Assembly: GCA_905250025.1 (NCBI GenBank)
Contig: CAJNOJ010000391.1
Location: 1-64,000 of the forward strand
DNA length: 64,000 nucleotides
Source of the DNA: Adineta ricciae
Taxonomy: Eukaryota; Rotifera; Eurotatoria; Adinetida; Adinetidae
Direction of reading: 5' to 3'
Part shown: piece after piece, positions 34,181-47,280 of the stretch
Position numbering within the stretch: the first letter of the stretch is position 1
Layout: every line of letters begins with the position of its first letter
Made by a program: the position numbers and the translations under genes
The notes under the pieces: model-generated
Seen by the model: only the letters and a program-made list of their open reading frames with translations
Told to the model about the DNA's origin: nothing
Databases searched by the model: none

Positions 34181-35624
34181 ACGATATCCGACTTTTTCAA
34201 GAATTCGTTAACTGCTGCTCATCCATAGAAATATTCGAACAATTCAGATCTTTTTCAATGTAAATCAATGTACCATCTGTCATTCCATTCTCTATTAACT
34301 CTTTGGAGATCTGCGTAGGAAATATAACACTTCGAGTATTGTTCAGAAGTTGATGATATCATAAGCATTAAGCTCTGGTTATATATGAGTCGAAACAACT
34401 TAAAATAAATTCTTTTAGTGAATCATCAAGTGACTCACTATTTGTGCCGAATAGATTGGTAGTGACTTCTAATTGAACTAGAATTCTGTTGTTACTGTAA
34501 TAAGAAATTAAATTGTCTTTATGGAAAAACCCGTTTCCAAAGGGTTAAAGAGCGTGTTTTGTGACTTTTTTCTTTTAATTTACTGATCAATGTTCACATT
34601 ACATGATTGTCATTTAGTTGTTCTTTCTTACTCATCATAACGTTGACGACACCTTTTAAAAGAGCAATCGAACTTACGAAGAACGTCATGATGGGTGATA
34701 AAACTCAATTATACATTGTCTGAATGTTTCTTTCTAAATAAAAATCAAAAGAATTAAACTGCACTGTATCATCGATTGATCAATGGTATTTTTCTAATTT
34801 CGTATTCTATTATCTAATGATAACCAATGTATTATTAATGTTACTAACAAACATTTTCGCGATTCCGATTTTATTTCAATCAAGGGAATAATTCTATGAA
34901 GCTTTCACAGAATCAATTTGTGAAACAATAACGTTGAATCTTTTCAAAATCGATGAAATCCAATCCGTCAGAAAACGAACAGATAGATGTGATTGTTATT
35001 GCTTTGTAGGATTTGAAAGGGGAAAGGTACATTCAGTAAGTTCTTCTTTGAATAAACTTACAAGTATACTCTTTTCAATTTTAACAATCATTGTGGAAGA
35101 TTTAACTAACTGAGAGGAAAAGCATTAAATCAGAAAATGTTCAACGAATGTCAGACGTAGGTCAATATGAATCGAACAGTATCAATCACACCTAACAGCC
35201 ATATCATTCATGGTTAAACAAAATGCATGTCGAACTGATTTTTCTTTTTGAGAAACAAATAATTTCATTTGAACAGCTATTGAAAATCGATTTCAGTTGT
35301 TCACATCGATTTTTGAAAATATTTCCAAAGAATAATGTTGAAACTCCTTTACAAGAAATTTCTTTCTAATCATCGTGTTTTTGAAGGAAAGAAAAGAAAA
35401 TCTCCATTTCGATATGCCCAAGTCACAATCGAACGAGGGACATGTGCCAGAGATCAGAAAGAAAGGAATTTTCTCGTTGATATTCAGCTTATCTTTCGAT
35501 ATATACCATCTTCATTTTTGCTTTCGTTTATTTTCGACGCACACTTTTCGCATCCGATTACCTCGGTAAATTTATCCAGTTTTTCGTTTACGCGAAACTA
35601 ACTGCGTGTGTTTAGTTAAGCATC
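34181..35624. other. Intergenic, no gene seen
   Basis: AT-rich DNA with no supported exon. The ORFs at 35335-35601 lie directly upstream of the next gene and are more likely its promoter and 5' UTR. Confidence 0.45.
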
Positions 35625-36403
35625 ATGTCATCAAATTATGAACACGTTCCAATTAGTGAATGTTTTGATACACTAATTAGTAAATACATCTGTACAGGAA
35701 GTGGTGTTTCGAAGAAGAAAATCAAATTAATTGAAATTTTTTTCAAAATATTTGAAATCGTAAGGCGAAAAAAACAAGCATTTTTCGAATATTTTGCTGA
35801 TTTCTATTCATTTTACATAGCTATTCATTGTTGGCTTCTTCATATGTTACTTGTTGATCTATTTTCAACAAATAATCGGTTCTCTCGACTCATGTGTTGA
35901 CAAATCTTTGTTATATGGATATATATATCATCATAGCTCATCCTTCACAGTAATGATCATGTATGGCGTCCGCGTAATTTTACGGTTGATGACAATTACT
36001 TGCGATGGTTTTAATAATGATCTAAAAAATACATTGAAGAAGGTACAGAGAAAGAATTTGTGTTCACATTTCAATGAGGTTTTTTTTAAGGAACAGTCAC
36101 GCCGTATGCTCTTCAGTGTCATTGTTCTTATTCAATCTGTTTGGGGATTATTGATCGATAAGAAAAGACTCTGGTATTTTACAGTTTTGCAGGTAAGTAT
36201 TTACCTGATTATTTTTTTCGCCATTAAAACAAATTATCATCGGTATGGATATTTTTCAGGTAACTAGTGGGGTATTGGCGCTGTTTTTGTTCCTGTCCGC
36301 AACGTATTTGACACAGGTGAATGTCATTGATCCAATACCAATCGAGAATGAACAAGAACTTGAAGAAGCCAATTGGGAACACTCACCTTCAATCGAATCA
36401 TAA
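35625..36403 (+). CDS. Four-TM protein, 216 aa, family unknown
   Basis: Exons 35625-35759, 35821-36192 and 36260-36403 join in phase 0; donors GTAAGG and GTAAGT and acceptors ACATAG and TTTCAG are strong, introns 61 and 67 nt. The product starts MSSNYEHVPISECFDTLISK. It has four hydrophobic segments: LFIVGFFICYLLIYF, SSFTVMIMYGVRVILRLM, RRMLFSVIVLIQSVWGLLI, and WYFTVLQVTSGVLALFLFL; the last spans the exon 2-3 junction, which supports the splice. An acidic tail ends the protein (ENEQELEEANWEHSPS). No catalytic or channel signature is visible and I do not recognise the family. Confidence 0.7.
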
Positions 36404-37586
36404 AAAACAAATGTATCTGGTTTTGTTCTTTTTTGTCATGTGATGATATGCTTTTGTTGTTTTTTTCATATGCCATGATTTGTTGTTTTTGTTCAACCAC
36501 GTGTATAGACATTTTTTTGAAAAAATCGTTTTGTTAGTTCGATTGGCCGAATAAATCAATCGACTTTTCCTTTTGAAAAACGAAACGTTTCATCTACTTG
36601 ACTATGAGTCAACGTGGATTTTATGGAACGTCTACACATCCGCGTTACGTGAGAATATCTTGTGCGAATCATCATCCCCTTAATTATATGAGGATTAAAT
36701 TCCGATAAAAACAAAAGTGATACAAGTCAATCTGTTGTTCTCATCTCTCAATAGAATTTATTAATAAGTCTTCATATATAATAAATGTGTCCATGAAATG
36801 CACTTGCAAAACAATCATTTCTTCGGCATGAATATGACTATTATGCATTGTATTGGAAACGATTGATAAGTCGTTATCGAAGTTATGAACAATCCTTTGT
36901 ATCGAAGGATTATGGTTCTTTAAATATCATTCTCATGTGGTCACTGCATGAAATAAATAAATTGTTGTTAATCAATTAAAAGTATTCGTCTTTAAAATTA
37001 TCGTTGTTATACCAAAAACAAAGAAAAAGACTTTAAAACTTAAACGAAACAACATGAAAACGAGAGTGATAGCCATTATCATAGATAATAAGGTCTATCT
37101 AATGTACTTGGGGAATTGGAATACAATAAAGTATCAAACATTAATAGAGAATACAATGCATTTTAATGAACAAAATCACATAGTCAAGGTTTGACACATG
37201 TCAGAGATGGTTTTGCTCTTTAACAATTTGATGAATTCAACTTGAAATAGAAGACCGATCTATTCAATGTTTTCAGGTCAGAGATCAACAACGTCGGGTT
37301 ATGCTACTCTAATCCCGCTCGTTTTTTCTTCGAAAGCATCGTAAAAATAAAAAGCATTTACATTGAATAAGGATATTCGACAAAATATGTACAAAAATCG
37401 ATGACTAACATTAGATCTTTTCATTAGTGAATGAAGATAAGATCTCCTTTAAACAATTATTTCTTCCTTTTCATTTCGAGGATCAATTGAAGATGCAAAT
37501 TTCTTATAAAGATGACTTAATTTCACATTCCATTTAACCACTGAATTGTTCATCTAAAGAATAAACGATCCTATTGATTATCTAAA
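36404..37586. other. Convergent intergenic region
   Basis: About 1.2 kb between two convergent small membrane genes. AT-rich, no supported gene or RNA. Confidence 0.5.
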
Positions 37587-38397
37587 TCATATTTGATTGC
37601 ATCGAAAGTTTACTTGACTTTTATTGTTGGAAAACCATCTCTTTTGAAAATATTTATATAAAAAATAAATTTGTGCAAATAACAGAACTAAAGCCATTAA
37701 TAGAAATAGAATACTGATACAAATCAAACATATTCCAAATAAACGACTCCAGAATTGATTGGGATGGGAAAGATCCTAGAGAAAAAGACAAATAGATTAT
37801 TTTTCCATATTTGAAAATGTTTTTCTTCCTTTTCTACTTCGTTCAACACTTCCATTTCAGATTTTCTCCATTTGTTCATTCAACTTCAGACCGGTTACGT
37901 ACTATTTCATTCATTTTACAGAAATTTTCATACGTACTCTTAGATCGATACCAACTTTGCACAGCATAGCGAAGCTACAAAAAAATGCTACGGCAGCCAT
38001 CACATCCGTTGGAAAGCGATCATCGGATCGAGTTTTGGTTTCTTTGTGATTGATCTTCGAACAACAAGAAAAATAAACGCAACTTTATCATAAATTCACG
38101 AAGAAATATTATCGGACGATCTTTGTTAAAAATTTTCATTAAAACGAAAAAAAATAGTAGAATTTTCAGAATACGATTGTCCTTTGCTCATAGAATTCTT
38201 CGAGACGTTGAAAGAAAACACTGCTCTTCATGTAAACTTACAATTGTGTTTTGGTCGGCTTTAACAGCCATTGTTGAGCAATGCAGGAGAATATCTGAAA
38301 GAAAAAGCATATCATCATACATTTCAAAAATAAAAGGAAGCATTTCCGATGAGTTTCGAGAATGAGAAGAAGAAAAAGGAAATACTGTGCAACTCAT
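37587..38397 (-). CDS. Small two-TM protein, 153 aa, 3 exons
   Basis: Exons 38397-38242, 38054-37938 and 37775-37587, all in phase 0, with GTAAGT and GTACGT donors. The product begins MSCTVFPFSSSHSRN and has two TM segments (VMAAVAFFCSFAMLCKVGIDL and LFGICLICISILFLLMALVL). A second locus at the end of the window (63556-64000) repeats the layout of the last two exons: a TM exon, then a short linker with FWS, a TM and a basic aromatic tail (YKYFQKRW versus RYYKRDWIY). The two are probably distant paralogues. Function unknown. The stop chosen at 37589-37587 is the first in frame; a donor at NNKSQ (GTAAAC) could extend it. Confidence 0.55.
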
Positions 38398-39557
38398 GTT
38401 CAAGAAAGGAACAAAAATATACAATCCATCGAATGAATAAATGTTAGATAGAGGGCGTTGTTCATTGTGAACAAAAGATGAAACGTTCTACAACGATCAT
38501 CTAAAACAGAGAGACTCTTCTCTTCTCTTCTCTTCACGTCTTTCGTTTGAACCAGAGTTGGAACTGAACGAGTTTTTTCACCTGGTCGCGGCCGGTTCCT
38601 TTGTGACGCCAAACTGGGAAACACTCTGACCAAGTCACATATGTGAATAAAAACAGTTCAATTGTCGAGAGGTGTGTGCAATATAAGAAAAAACCTTCAT
38701 TTCTTGCAAAAAATCGATTTGAAGTCTTGACTTTGTAGGAAGCCTGACAAACTTGAGCTGAAAAAACGGTAAATACCAGCATAGATTTCAATATAATGAG
38801 CCTCTAAAGATTTGGTTTCACCCAGCCCTGTTTACATTTTCTGACCTACACGGTCAAGGCACAGATCGCAAATTTCACTCGACAGAAATCGAGAAAATCA
38901 TTTGATAATTATTTTATGTGAACAAATGTCGATTCCTAACATCTATACATAATACATACGGAGTCGATTAAAATTGCATCCTGTTATTTTCTTTACAACG
39001 ATGATTTTATTAAAAATAATATTTTACCAACTTCTTTTCATTGGCTCATGTCCACTTAATCATTTAATCCACTTATCTGTTTATTCTGTCAAAATTCATC
39101 TACTATATGAATTGGAATTATTTGAAAATTGACATATGGCATCCATTCAGTTATAAATATAGACCTTTCCCAACACGTTCGTAGAGTCAGCTGTAGTAAT
39201 TCGAATCAAAGCTGTAAAGATTGAAAATGTTTTTGATTCGTTCTTCATTGCTGATTCTGATAGAAAGTTGTTCTTTACCATAGCTACAACAAAATATGCT
39301 CTCTCCTCTGACGATAAGAATACCGATATACTTCGGAACAAGCTAAATATTTACTTTTGATTGCTTTTCAAAGTAGTATCAATCCATACGTAAGTAGAAT
39401 AGCTGAAGCTTGAAACAGTGCGCGAACAGCCAATCAGTTAGTTGTAGAGAAACCACACATAATAAAACGAACGACTCGGAAGAAAGTTGTCTGAGTATTT
39501 AATTTATACACCAAGCATCATTTATTTCGTCACTGCAATTTTCTTCATATCTATACA
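38398..39557. other. Intergenic, no gene seen
   Basis: Upstream of two divergent genes; must contain their promoters. Minus ORFs at 38400-38791 and 39147-39341 show no recognisable motif. Confidence 0.45.
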
Positions 39558-41895
39558 ATGAATGATCATCTTGCTTTAACAGAAGATGTTAAACTTATTT
39601 GTTTGCGATCTGCTCATCAAGATAACACTTCTATAGATCAACTACAGCCTATTGGAATTGACACATATGAGTTTGATGATGTTGACGAATGTGTTCAATA
39701 TATTGTGTCACTCGATCCAGAAGATACATTCGTTTTCATATGGCTTGGTTTCGGATGGAATCATCTCATTCCCATCTTACACCAGTTCGAACAGATTCAT
39801 TGCATCTATCTTCATGAACCAACTCATCATAGGTTCATATCAAAAGTCCACGGAGTATTCACTCATCCTGATGAACTACTTCAGCAACTCGTTCGAGACA
39901 TTCGTGTGAGTCAAGAGAGACAGTCTAACACATCTCAATGTGTTCTACAATCAAGAAACAACAACCATTCACAATCCACAAGGAAATTCTATTCAAGCGA
40001 TATGGTCTGAGGTACTTTTACAAGGTCTCATGCGCATGCCAACACCCTCTACAAACGTCTATGGAGAAATGATCAAAGAAGCGCGCTACTTTTATCGCAA
40101 CAATTCAGTTCAACTTGCCCAAATCGATGATTTTGAAAAGAACTATCGTCGTGAAGATGCCATTCGATGGTATTCGCGTGATTCATTTGTGTATCGATTA
40201 GTGAACAAAGCTCTTCGAACTCAAAACTTGGTGATTCTGTTTAAATTTCGATTTATCATTCGAGATATCTATGAACACTTGAAGAAACTCTACCATAAGC
40301 AATACTTGGCTGGAAATTACAAAAATGGTAAGTGTAGCTTTTTATCATATAACAAATTCTGTCTATATATGAGAAACTCTATTTGTCGTGAGTAATATGT
40401 GGAATAGTTTTTATTCTCATGATGATACGTAGAATTTGATTTTGCTATTTGACAAAGCACGTTATACTCTTTAGAAGAACCTTCAACAATCACATTATAT
40501 CGTGCAATGAAAGTATCATCAGCTGAAAGCAATCAACTACGGTCCTTCAAGACAGGTGGAATACTTTCGATCAATTCATTCGTATCTGCATCATCCGATG
40601 AAATGGTTGCAATTTTTTATTTGGGAAAAGATATAGAAAGAGATATTATGTTGGAAATTGAGGTCGATAAAAAATTATTGAGCTCGGATAGTTTGCCTTT
40701 TGCTGATATTCATACACTTAGTTCAATGTCCGATGATATGGAAGTGTTGCTGTCGATGGGAACTACTCTTCAAATCCAATCAGTTACAGCCAATATCCGC
40801 TATGAGAATATTTGTATTAAAACTCGATTATGTTATGAAGCCAGCAGTGAGCTGAAACAGTTGAAAAGATATTTAATAGATAAGTGTCTTCTGTACGGAC
40901 AAAGTGAATCGTACTATATAGATTCACTTTTAAGTCTTCTGTGCGGAATATGGGATCAAGAAAAACTAGATCAGCTAATCAAACTGTGCAAACGGGAGGA
41001 TAAAAATGTAGATTGTAATGTCATTCATTTAATGCGTAGACTTTCCAATGTGGGCAATATGATTAATGAGCTGTCTATAGCTGAAGTATTTCCAGTGGCT
41101 TCAGAAGTATTTTCAAAAGTTTGTGAACTGCTTAAAAATCTTCAACGCACACCAAACATATCAAGCGACGTTCGAAAAATATTGACAGAATTTGACGAAT
41201 CTGTGGCACGTATGCACAGTACTGCTGTATATACGAATAATATGGGCGCAATCATCGAACAGTTCTTGTCAGAATTAACTTCATGGGAACAGATACCCGC
41301 TGCATTATCGCTTCCTTCGTTGCATCCGATACATTCAGAATTACAGTTCATAAAAGGTTCATTAAACTGTCTACAAGGTAATCATACACAGGCAGTGAAA
41401 TGCTTCGAGCGTAGTCAAGCATCACCTGCTGTCCCTTTATTCGATAAGAACGGTTTCATGCAGCAAGCAGGTATGTCCAATATAGTTGAAAGTGCTGATA
41501 TGCTTGGTATCGATTCTCTCTCATCGCAAATTTTCGAAGATCTTTATAAATCAGTAGAAACTCACCCACAAGCACTCTTTCAATTAGGTAGACATCTTGA
41601 GCGTCAAAACGACTGGTCTATGGCAATTCTATGTTACCAACGTGTAATTGAAAATCGTAACTTACCGCCTAATTCGATGTTTATCATCAAAGCATACTAT
41701 TATATGGGTATGGCTTTCTCCAAGTTGAATGATTCTGAATCGGAGCTGTTCAATTATCATCGAGCATATGATCTCTTGAATCAACATTATCCATCTACTC
41801 ATCCCCTCGTATCAGAAATATATCGATCTATTGTCCTGGTGGAGTTACGCATAAACGTTCAGCGCATCTATTACTTATTGGATCGTAAGCATTAG
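39558..41895 (+). CDS. ADP-ribosyltransferase-TPR family protein, probably impaired
   Basis: Starts MNDHLALTEDVKLICLRSAH. The N-terminal region (DVYEF-like DTYEFDDVDECV, then WLGFGWNHLIPIL) is the bdelloid domain preceding ART. The frame shifts by one near 39938 between SQERQSNTSQC and ETTTIHNPQGN; a 52-nt intron (39904-39955) would also restore frame but drops family-typical residues. A clear intron follows (40328-40474, GTAAGT donor), joining EEPSTITLYRAMK, the R motif. INSFVSASSD is the S strand. The E-x-E position reads DDMEVLLSMGT, so the first Glu is Asp. TPR-like helices follow to residue DRKH. The intact relative at 47281 has E-R-E here. With a frame break and a changed catalytic residue, arginine transferase activity is doubtful. 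Confidence 0.65.
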
Positions 41896-42410
41896 TTTCA
41901 ATGTTTATGACATATATCTATTTGTTTTCGCACTACATCTTCACTGTAAAAATAGATTCGTGTTGAAAAACTAAGCTTCTCATTTTATTAAGACGAACTT
42001 TATTAGTTCACCGAAATGAGACTGAGAGTGTTGTATTCAATACTTTTGTACTTGTTTCGGTTCAACTGGAGTTCCTTGACAATCGTGCACACAAGCATTT
42101 AACTGATTATTAGTTATTAAAATAAATTAGTATGAATATATGATATGCGCATAGAATGAAAGATGCATTTCGACTTATAGTCGTGCATTAAGCAATATAA
42201 CACTATCAAACGAATACAGTTCATAACATCAGTCAATATTTAAACACGTAAATTAGAAAAGCACCGGATTTTAATCAGTGATGTTTTGAATATATAGTAA
42301 AGATTATTTAAAAAAAGGATTGATGTTGATCTTCGCTTTTGCTCATGATTATCATATTTTTTCTTGATTAATATCGTTTAAAATAAATCAAATGCCTTAT
42401 CATTCTATTC
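41896..42410. other. Convergent intergenic region
   Basis: AT-rich spacer between the 3' ends of the ART-family gene (+) and the PB1/Rel-like gene (-). Nothing else seen. Confidence 0.5.
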
Positions 42411-44552
42411 TCAGCTATCTCCTAGTAGCGAGACTGTTTCCATAGTCTCTGCAATCAGATGTTGAACAGCTAGATCGAACTCATTCACGGGCGAATTTGG
42501 TGAGAATTCCTAAGGGAAGTCAAAATTAGTTACAATTTTCTATCCCGTACAAATCAACGCACCTGCAGCAAATTATTGATGGTAGGCGTATATGCAGTTT
42601 GAGCCATGGATTGTAGAGAACCTGTAGTTTCACATACACTTTGCTGCAACATAATCTGCGGTGGATCGTGAAGATTGTCCGTTTGTGCAGTTGTTGATGC
42701 CATTCTCTATGAATACAATTTGTATGAGAAAGATTATGCAACTGGATAATTGGACTCAGTCTGTCGTTTTAGAGCTCAACAGTTAGGAAACATTAGTTTC
42801 TTTTTGCGGATTGATTAACTGAAAATTCTACATGATTAACGGAAATCTATTATAAATTGCATAGGAGCAGCATATGTTGTATTAAATACCATTGAGTTAG
42901 CTGATAGACTGTCGCCATGCTGTTGTATATAATTCATTGTCGTCGTCACTGATGATGCTTGCGTATTTGATGGTTTGAACTTTTTCGATTTTGAAGTATT
43001 TGTAACTGTCGCTGATAAATAACACAAAGAGTATATTTAACAATATATGAGGGGAGGAAAAGTTTTACCAGATCGCTTCGAATTCTTTTTTCGCTCTTTT
43101 TTTTCCTTGGGTATTTGTTCAATGATGTTACCATGATGGTCTTTGACGATGATGTAATCAACGTTTTTCGGGGACTCTAACGAAAAAGACAAGGCGCAAA
43201 ATAATAAAACTTCGGCGAGGATATATTTACTGCAAAAGGTGAACGCCTTTGATAGGACAAGTGTATTCCATAATAAACATCCATTTTGTTCAAGTAAAAC
43301 AGCCAAACGAGTAGTTTCATAGTTCGTGCCCTTGGGATACTGATTTTCTAATGAACAAAAAACGTGTTTATGTCGATCAAGATGATTTTTTGTGTGGACT
43401 CCTGTATCAGCAATCCTTTTTGCTTTCCATGCAATCCTATAAACAGAAAAAGAATCAACAACACAATAAATGAGATAACTGTGTTACTTGTATCCTTTTT
43501 CACTTTGCATTTCGTCATCGAAAGGAGTAACAACAAATCCTTGTCTTGCTTCATTTCTAGCAAAAAAACGATAGACAGGCACTGTTTAGAAAAGGTGTGG
43601 TATATACCTTTTTTTCAAAGAACCACATTTGTTACAAGTAATTGCGGAAACAGATTCGTTTTCATCGGTGAATACTTCTTGTTCTGAATGATGGTAAAAT
43701 GTACGCCTTCCATCTTTGCAGACTTCCTCTACAAGAACATTGACCACGCTGCAAGTGGATTTGTTTTTCTCGGAAACTGCATCCTTCCTGATCTTTTCAA
43801 TAAAAAATGTTTCAAATTCTACATTGTCAGAAACAGTATGGACTCACTTTGAACTTTGGCAAAACAGATGCATGCCGAGCTGATTCTATCAATCCAGTTT
43901 TATCACCTTGTATCATGATTGGTTTCTCACTTTCGTATGGACATCGTAAAGTACTGTTCACATCCGTTATAAATTCTATCGCTGGTTCTTTCTTATTGAG
44001 CATAACAGGAGAAGGAGCACATACAAAAGGTGAACCTGTTTGTGAAGATGCGCCTTCTTGTTCAATCTCAGGTTGAGCAGTAACTAAATCTGCTACAAAA
44101 TGATAGAAATATCAAAATAATCGTATCAATGTTGCCATTGACATACGTTCAGCCAGTTGCCGAACAATATTCGAAGATTTCTTGTTTGATTTTCGTCGGG
44201 CACCTATTCGTACATAAGTGAAAATCATCAACTTTAAGAAGTAGTTTTTACTGGATATATTGACAATTTTCAGCTCAACCACCTGTACAGGGACATTGGT
44301 CGATTGTGGCCCAGCATTTCTTGTTTCGGGATTCGTGGCATATGGACGAAAACTCTTTCGATAACCCTCGTCGAAGTCGACAAAGCCATCATGTGGATCA
44401 TTGATTTCGAGTTTAAATGACCTCATTCCCATTTCATCGGTTATTCGTTGATAGAACTCTTCTATAGGAGTACCCCTGTTGAACCAATCGACTTTCTTTC
44501 TGTGATTTCCAGTTTCATTTTCGTAATGTAATATAGTGGCCGGTTGCATCAT
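42411..44552 (-). CDS. PB1-like plus divergent Rel homology-like protein, 511 aa, 10 exons
   Basis: Exons 44552-44252, 44203-44147, 44092-43848, 43792-43608, 43556-43488, 43436-43231, 43176-43069, 43011-42890, 42706-42563 and 42509-42411 join in frame. Residues about 20-100 look PB1-like (EEFYQRITDEMGMRSFKLEI, DGFVDFDEGY). The middle follows the Rel homology pattern loosely: AIEFITD..LRCPYESE, VLPKFKI, ITCNKCGSLKKR, NYETTRLAVLLEQNG, then LVLSKAFTFCKSPKN-DYIIV, which resembles the xVRLxF...PVLSxPIxDxKxPxxxLxI end of NF-kB/Rel domains. A basic patch follows (KEKKERKKNSKRS), where Rel proteins keep their nuclear signal. The tail (FDLAVQHLIAETMETVSLL) may be an activation or docking helix. A nuclear transcription-factor-like role is inferred; the domain call is by eye and needs profile search. 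Confidence 0.5.
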
Positions 44553-45597
44553 TGTAAAAACATTAAGAAATCGGTTTGCCTTCCAAAAATTGTCTACCAA
44601 CTATTCTTTTCAAGGGTTGGTAGTTTGGACATACAAATGAAAAAGTATGTTTCGTTCCTTGTTAGGTCCACTATATAACAAGGAGGAAAAATAGAGTTAG
44701 CAGTAGCACTCCTTGATCAACATGTTGAGAATGCCCGTCGATGTTTCGTATTCAGTCAAAAAGATTTGAATTAACTTAACTTGGTCCTTTTGTACATATA
44801 AATTCACTCAAGAATAGTTCGCAAACTACTTGTTGGATGTATAATATATCTTACGGAATCGGTACAGCTCATGAAGTACTTTCGTCATAAATTGGCGCTT
44901 GAGCTTTAACTTATTTTAGCCAACTTGAGCAATTATCTAAGTAATTGCATCTCGTTTTTTTTTTAAGTTGGAAATTTCCGAATGACGTGGTTCGCCTGTG
45001 AATCATTGTGTTGACTCTTTCCCTGCTAAAAGTCTGACTAATGATATTTGCATTAGATTTTATTTTGGTCATCACATTTCATTTTGTGGATAAGCCTCAT
45101 GACCACTTCTCATGCTTTATATTCAAATGCAACTCTAGATAGTAAAGGGAGGCATCAAACTCAGAGTAGGTAGTTCGTAAGGATTTGAAGTCGACACAGT
45201 CTTACCTTTGATGGATATTTTTTTTAAAGAACAGCTTTTGTTAACCTGAAAGGTGTGTTCTTTACTTTTCTATGAAAAATAAACTCTTCTAACGTAAGTT
45301 GGAAAGTTCCAAGTTGTCTCTATTAATAATCAACAGAGCGAATGAAGAAAAGGCAGTATTATGCATATGAGAAATGAATTTTTCACGAGTTGGACACTTC
45401 TAACTAATGTTGGAAAAAAGACACATTTTTTTTAATAAACAGAACGCAACAAACATATTTATTAAGAAGAATTGCACGAGTCTTACCTATTTTCAGTAGA
45501 TTTTTTTATTACTTTTCCGTTGATAAAGAATATCGTCGACCGAAAACGATAAAATTATAGACTGCAACTCTTATTACTCAAGATATATTCTTATAAT
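44553..45597. promoter_or_regulatory. Shared divergent promoter region of the PB1/Rel-like pair
   Basis: 1.05 kb between the two start codons of the head-to-head paralogues. AT-rich with no exon supported. Co-regulation of the pair is a plausible but untested inference. Confidence 0.4.
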
Positions 45598-46972
45598 ATG
45601 GCGTCGTGCAGTCTGATTGTTATGTGCGGGCATCGAGTATATACACTCACCGTCTATCCGCAGACATGTTGGAATGAGATTATCGAAAATATTGCTTCTC
45701 ATTTTAATTTGACTGGATATTCATTTAATCTTGAAATTTATGATGAACAAATCCGAATGTTTGTCGATTTTGACGAACAGTACGACAAAGAGCTGCGCCA
45801 GCGATTACCTAAAACACATCAACAAACACTCCAGCTTAGAGTTTCATTCTCAGAAACGAGTGACTCAGAGGAACACTCTGATCAGGAGAGTAAGTGTTAG
45901 ATAAAGGAAGTTTTCATTACATAGGAATGTTTGCTTCTCTCGACAGATGATATATCGTCATCACTCAATGAATTAGAAACAAGTCTGGTCGGCAGTTCTC
46001 CGATGAATGATCAGATAATTAGCCCTGCGGATATCGATATGGACTGTTGCCTTCTTGATGATTCTTCCAAATTATCCGATGGTATTTCGCTGAATTTGCA
46101 AGATGGTTGTAGTCATATCACCTTTGTTCGCGATGTTATCCCCTACGAAAAGAATTATTATTCAACAGGCATGATTGATGACGAAGGAAAAAAAAAATTT
46201 ACAAAAGGAAATTATGTTCGACGTGTCCAAGGCATCAAAAATAACTGGGATGAAAGGTATACAAGCGTTCTACCTGAGATAAAGGTAAGTTTTTCACAGC
46301 TGAAAATGATGAAATTCCCTATTAGTTTGCTGTACGACTTCGGTTATTCCACTACAGTGATTTTCAGCACGCATTGTGAATGAATGTTTATCTGTAGAAA
46401 TTCTCACTGATTTGCTCTTTGTGAAATGATCAATTCCTTCGAATATTGAATTAATAAGAAGTAATAGTGAAGAAAGATCGTATGTTCTTTGTATTTTCTT
46501 TAGATTCCACTATACTTCTTACACCAAGACCGATTCCAACTCCTTATTGCTGTTGTTCTCGAAGAACTGAATGATAAACAAATCACTTGGCATTTACATA
46601 AATTAAAAGGCTTTTTACGTGATAATAGCAAAACAAATGTGACACCTCTCAATCCACTTTATCTGGATATTGAACGATCAATGTTGACGAAAGACGGCAT
46701 TTTTAAGTACTTATCTTCACTATCTCCTAATATACATTAGATCTTTCTTCTTTAGATTGCCATTAAGAATGTGTGATATTCTTCTAAGTCGATTTGTCAA
46801 AAAAGACGATGCCATTTTTCATTCACTTCCTGCAGCTGCAATTCCTGATCTTCATCCTGCCGTACATACATCAGATACACCAAGACTTGCGTGTGTCATA
46901 GCAGATAGAAGCGGTGCTGTATGTTGGGACACTTTCGGATTATCAGATTTTATTCATCCAAGTAAAGATTAA
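45598..46972 (+). CDS. PB1-like plus divergent Rel homology-like protein, 349 aa, 4 exons
   Basis: Exons 45598-45889, 45947-46284, 46504-46706 and 46756-46972 join in frame (donors GTAAGT, GTAAGT, GTACTT). Residues 1-90 match the PB1-like domain of the neighbouring minus-strand gene (CWNEIIENIASHFNL, NLEIYDEQIRMFVDFDE). The rest fits the same Rel-like plan: FVRDVIPYEKNYYS, SVLPEIKIPLYF, ITWHLHKL, LNPLYLDIERSMLTKDG, then SDTPRLACVIADRSGA and WDTFGLSDFIHP. The called stop is at 46970-46972, but a donor inside HPSKD (GTAAAG) and two further small exons (about 47022-47060 and 47158-47180) would add HKRKSKIDKS, a basic nuclear signal placed as in Rel proteins. Both ends are possible. Confidence 0.5.
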
Positions 46973-47280
46973 CAAATTATTAGTTCGAAGGACAAATCTT
47001 GTTGCATTTTTCTCTTTCTTAGTCATTCTTCACAAGAGAAAAAGTAAAATAGACAAGTCAGGTAAATACAATTTATGTGTTGAATACTTTCCCGGACAAA
47101 AAGAAGTATAGACAGGATATGTTTAAGAAAATTTCCTGGTGGATTTGAATTTTCAGCTCGTCTTATATGTAGAAACTGAAGTCCATATCAATTTTTATGC
47201 TTGGAAAATGACTTCCTGAGATTTTCATTGAATCTCTAGTGCTTTCCTTTCGCATAAAAAGTATTATCGTTTAATCACTA
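46973..47280. other. Spacer with possible extra 3' exons of the preceding gene
   Basis: Contains TTTCTTAG at about 47021 and TTTTCAG at about 47157, which could be acceptors for two short terminal exons encoding a basic tail. Otherwise empty. Confidence 0.35.
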
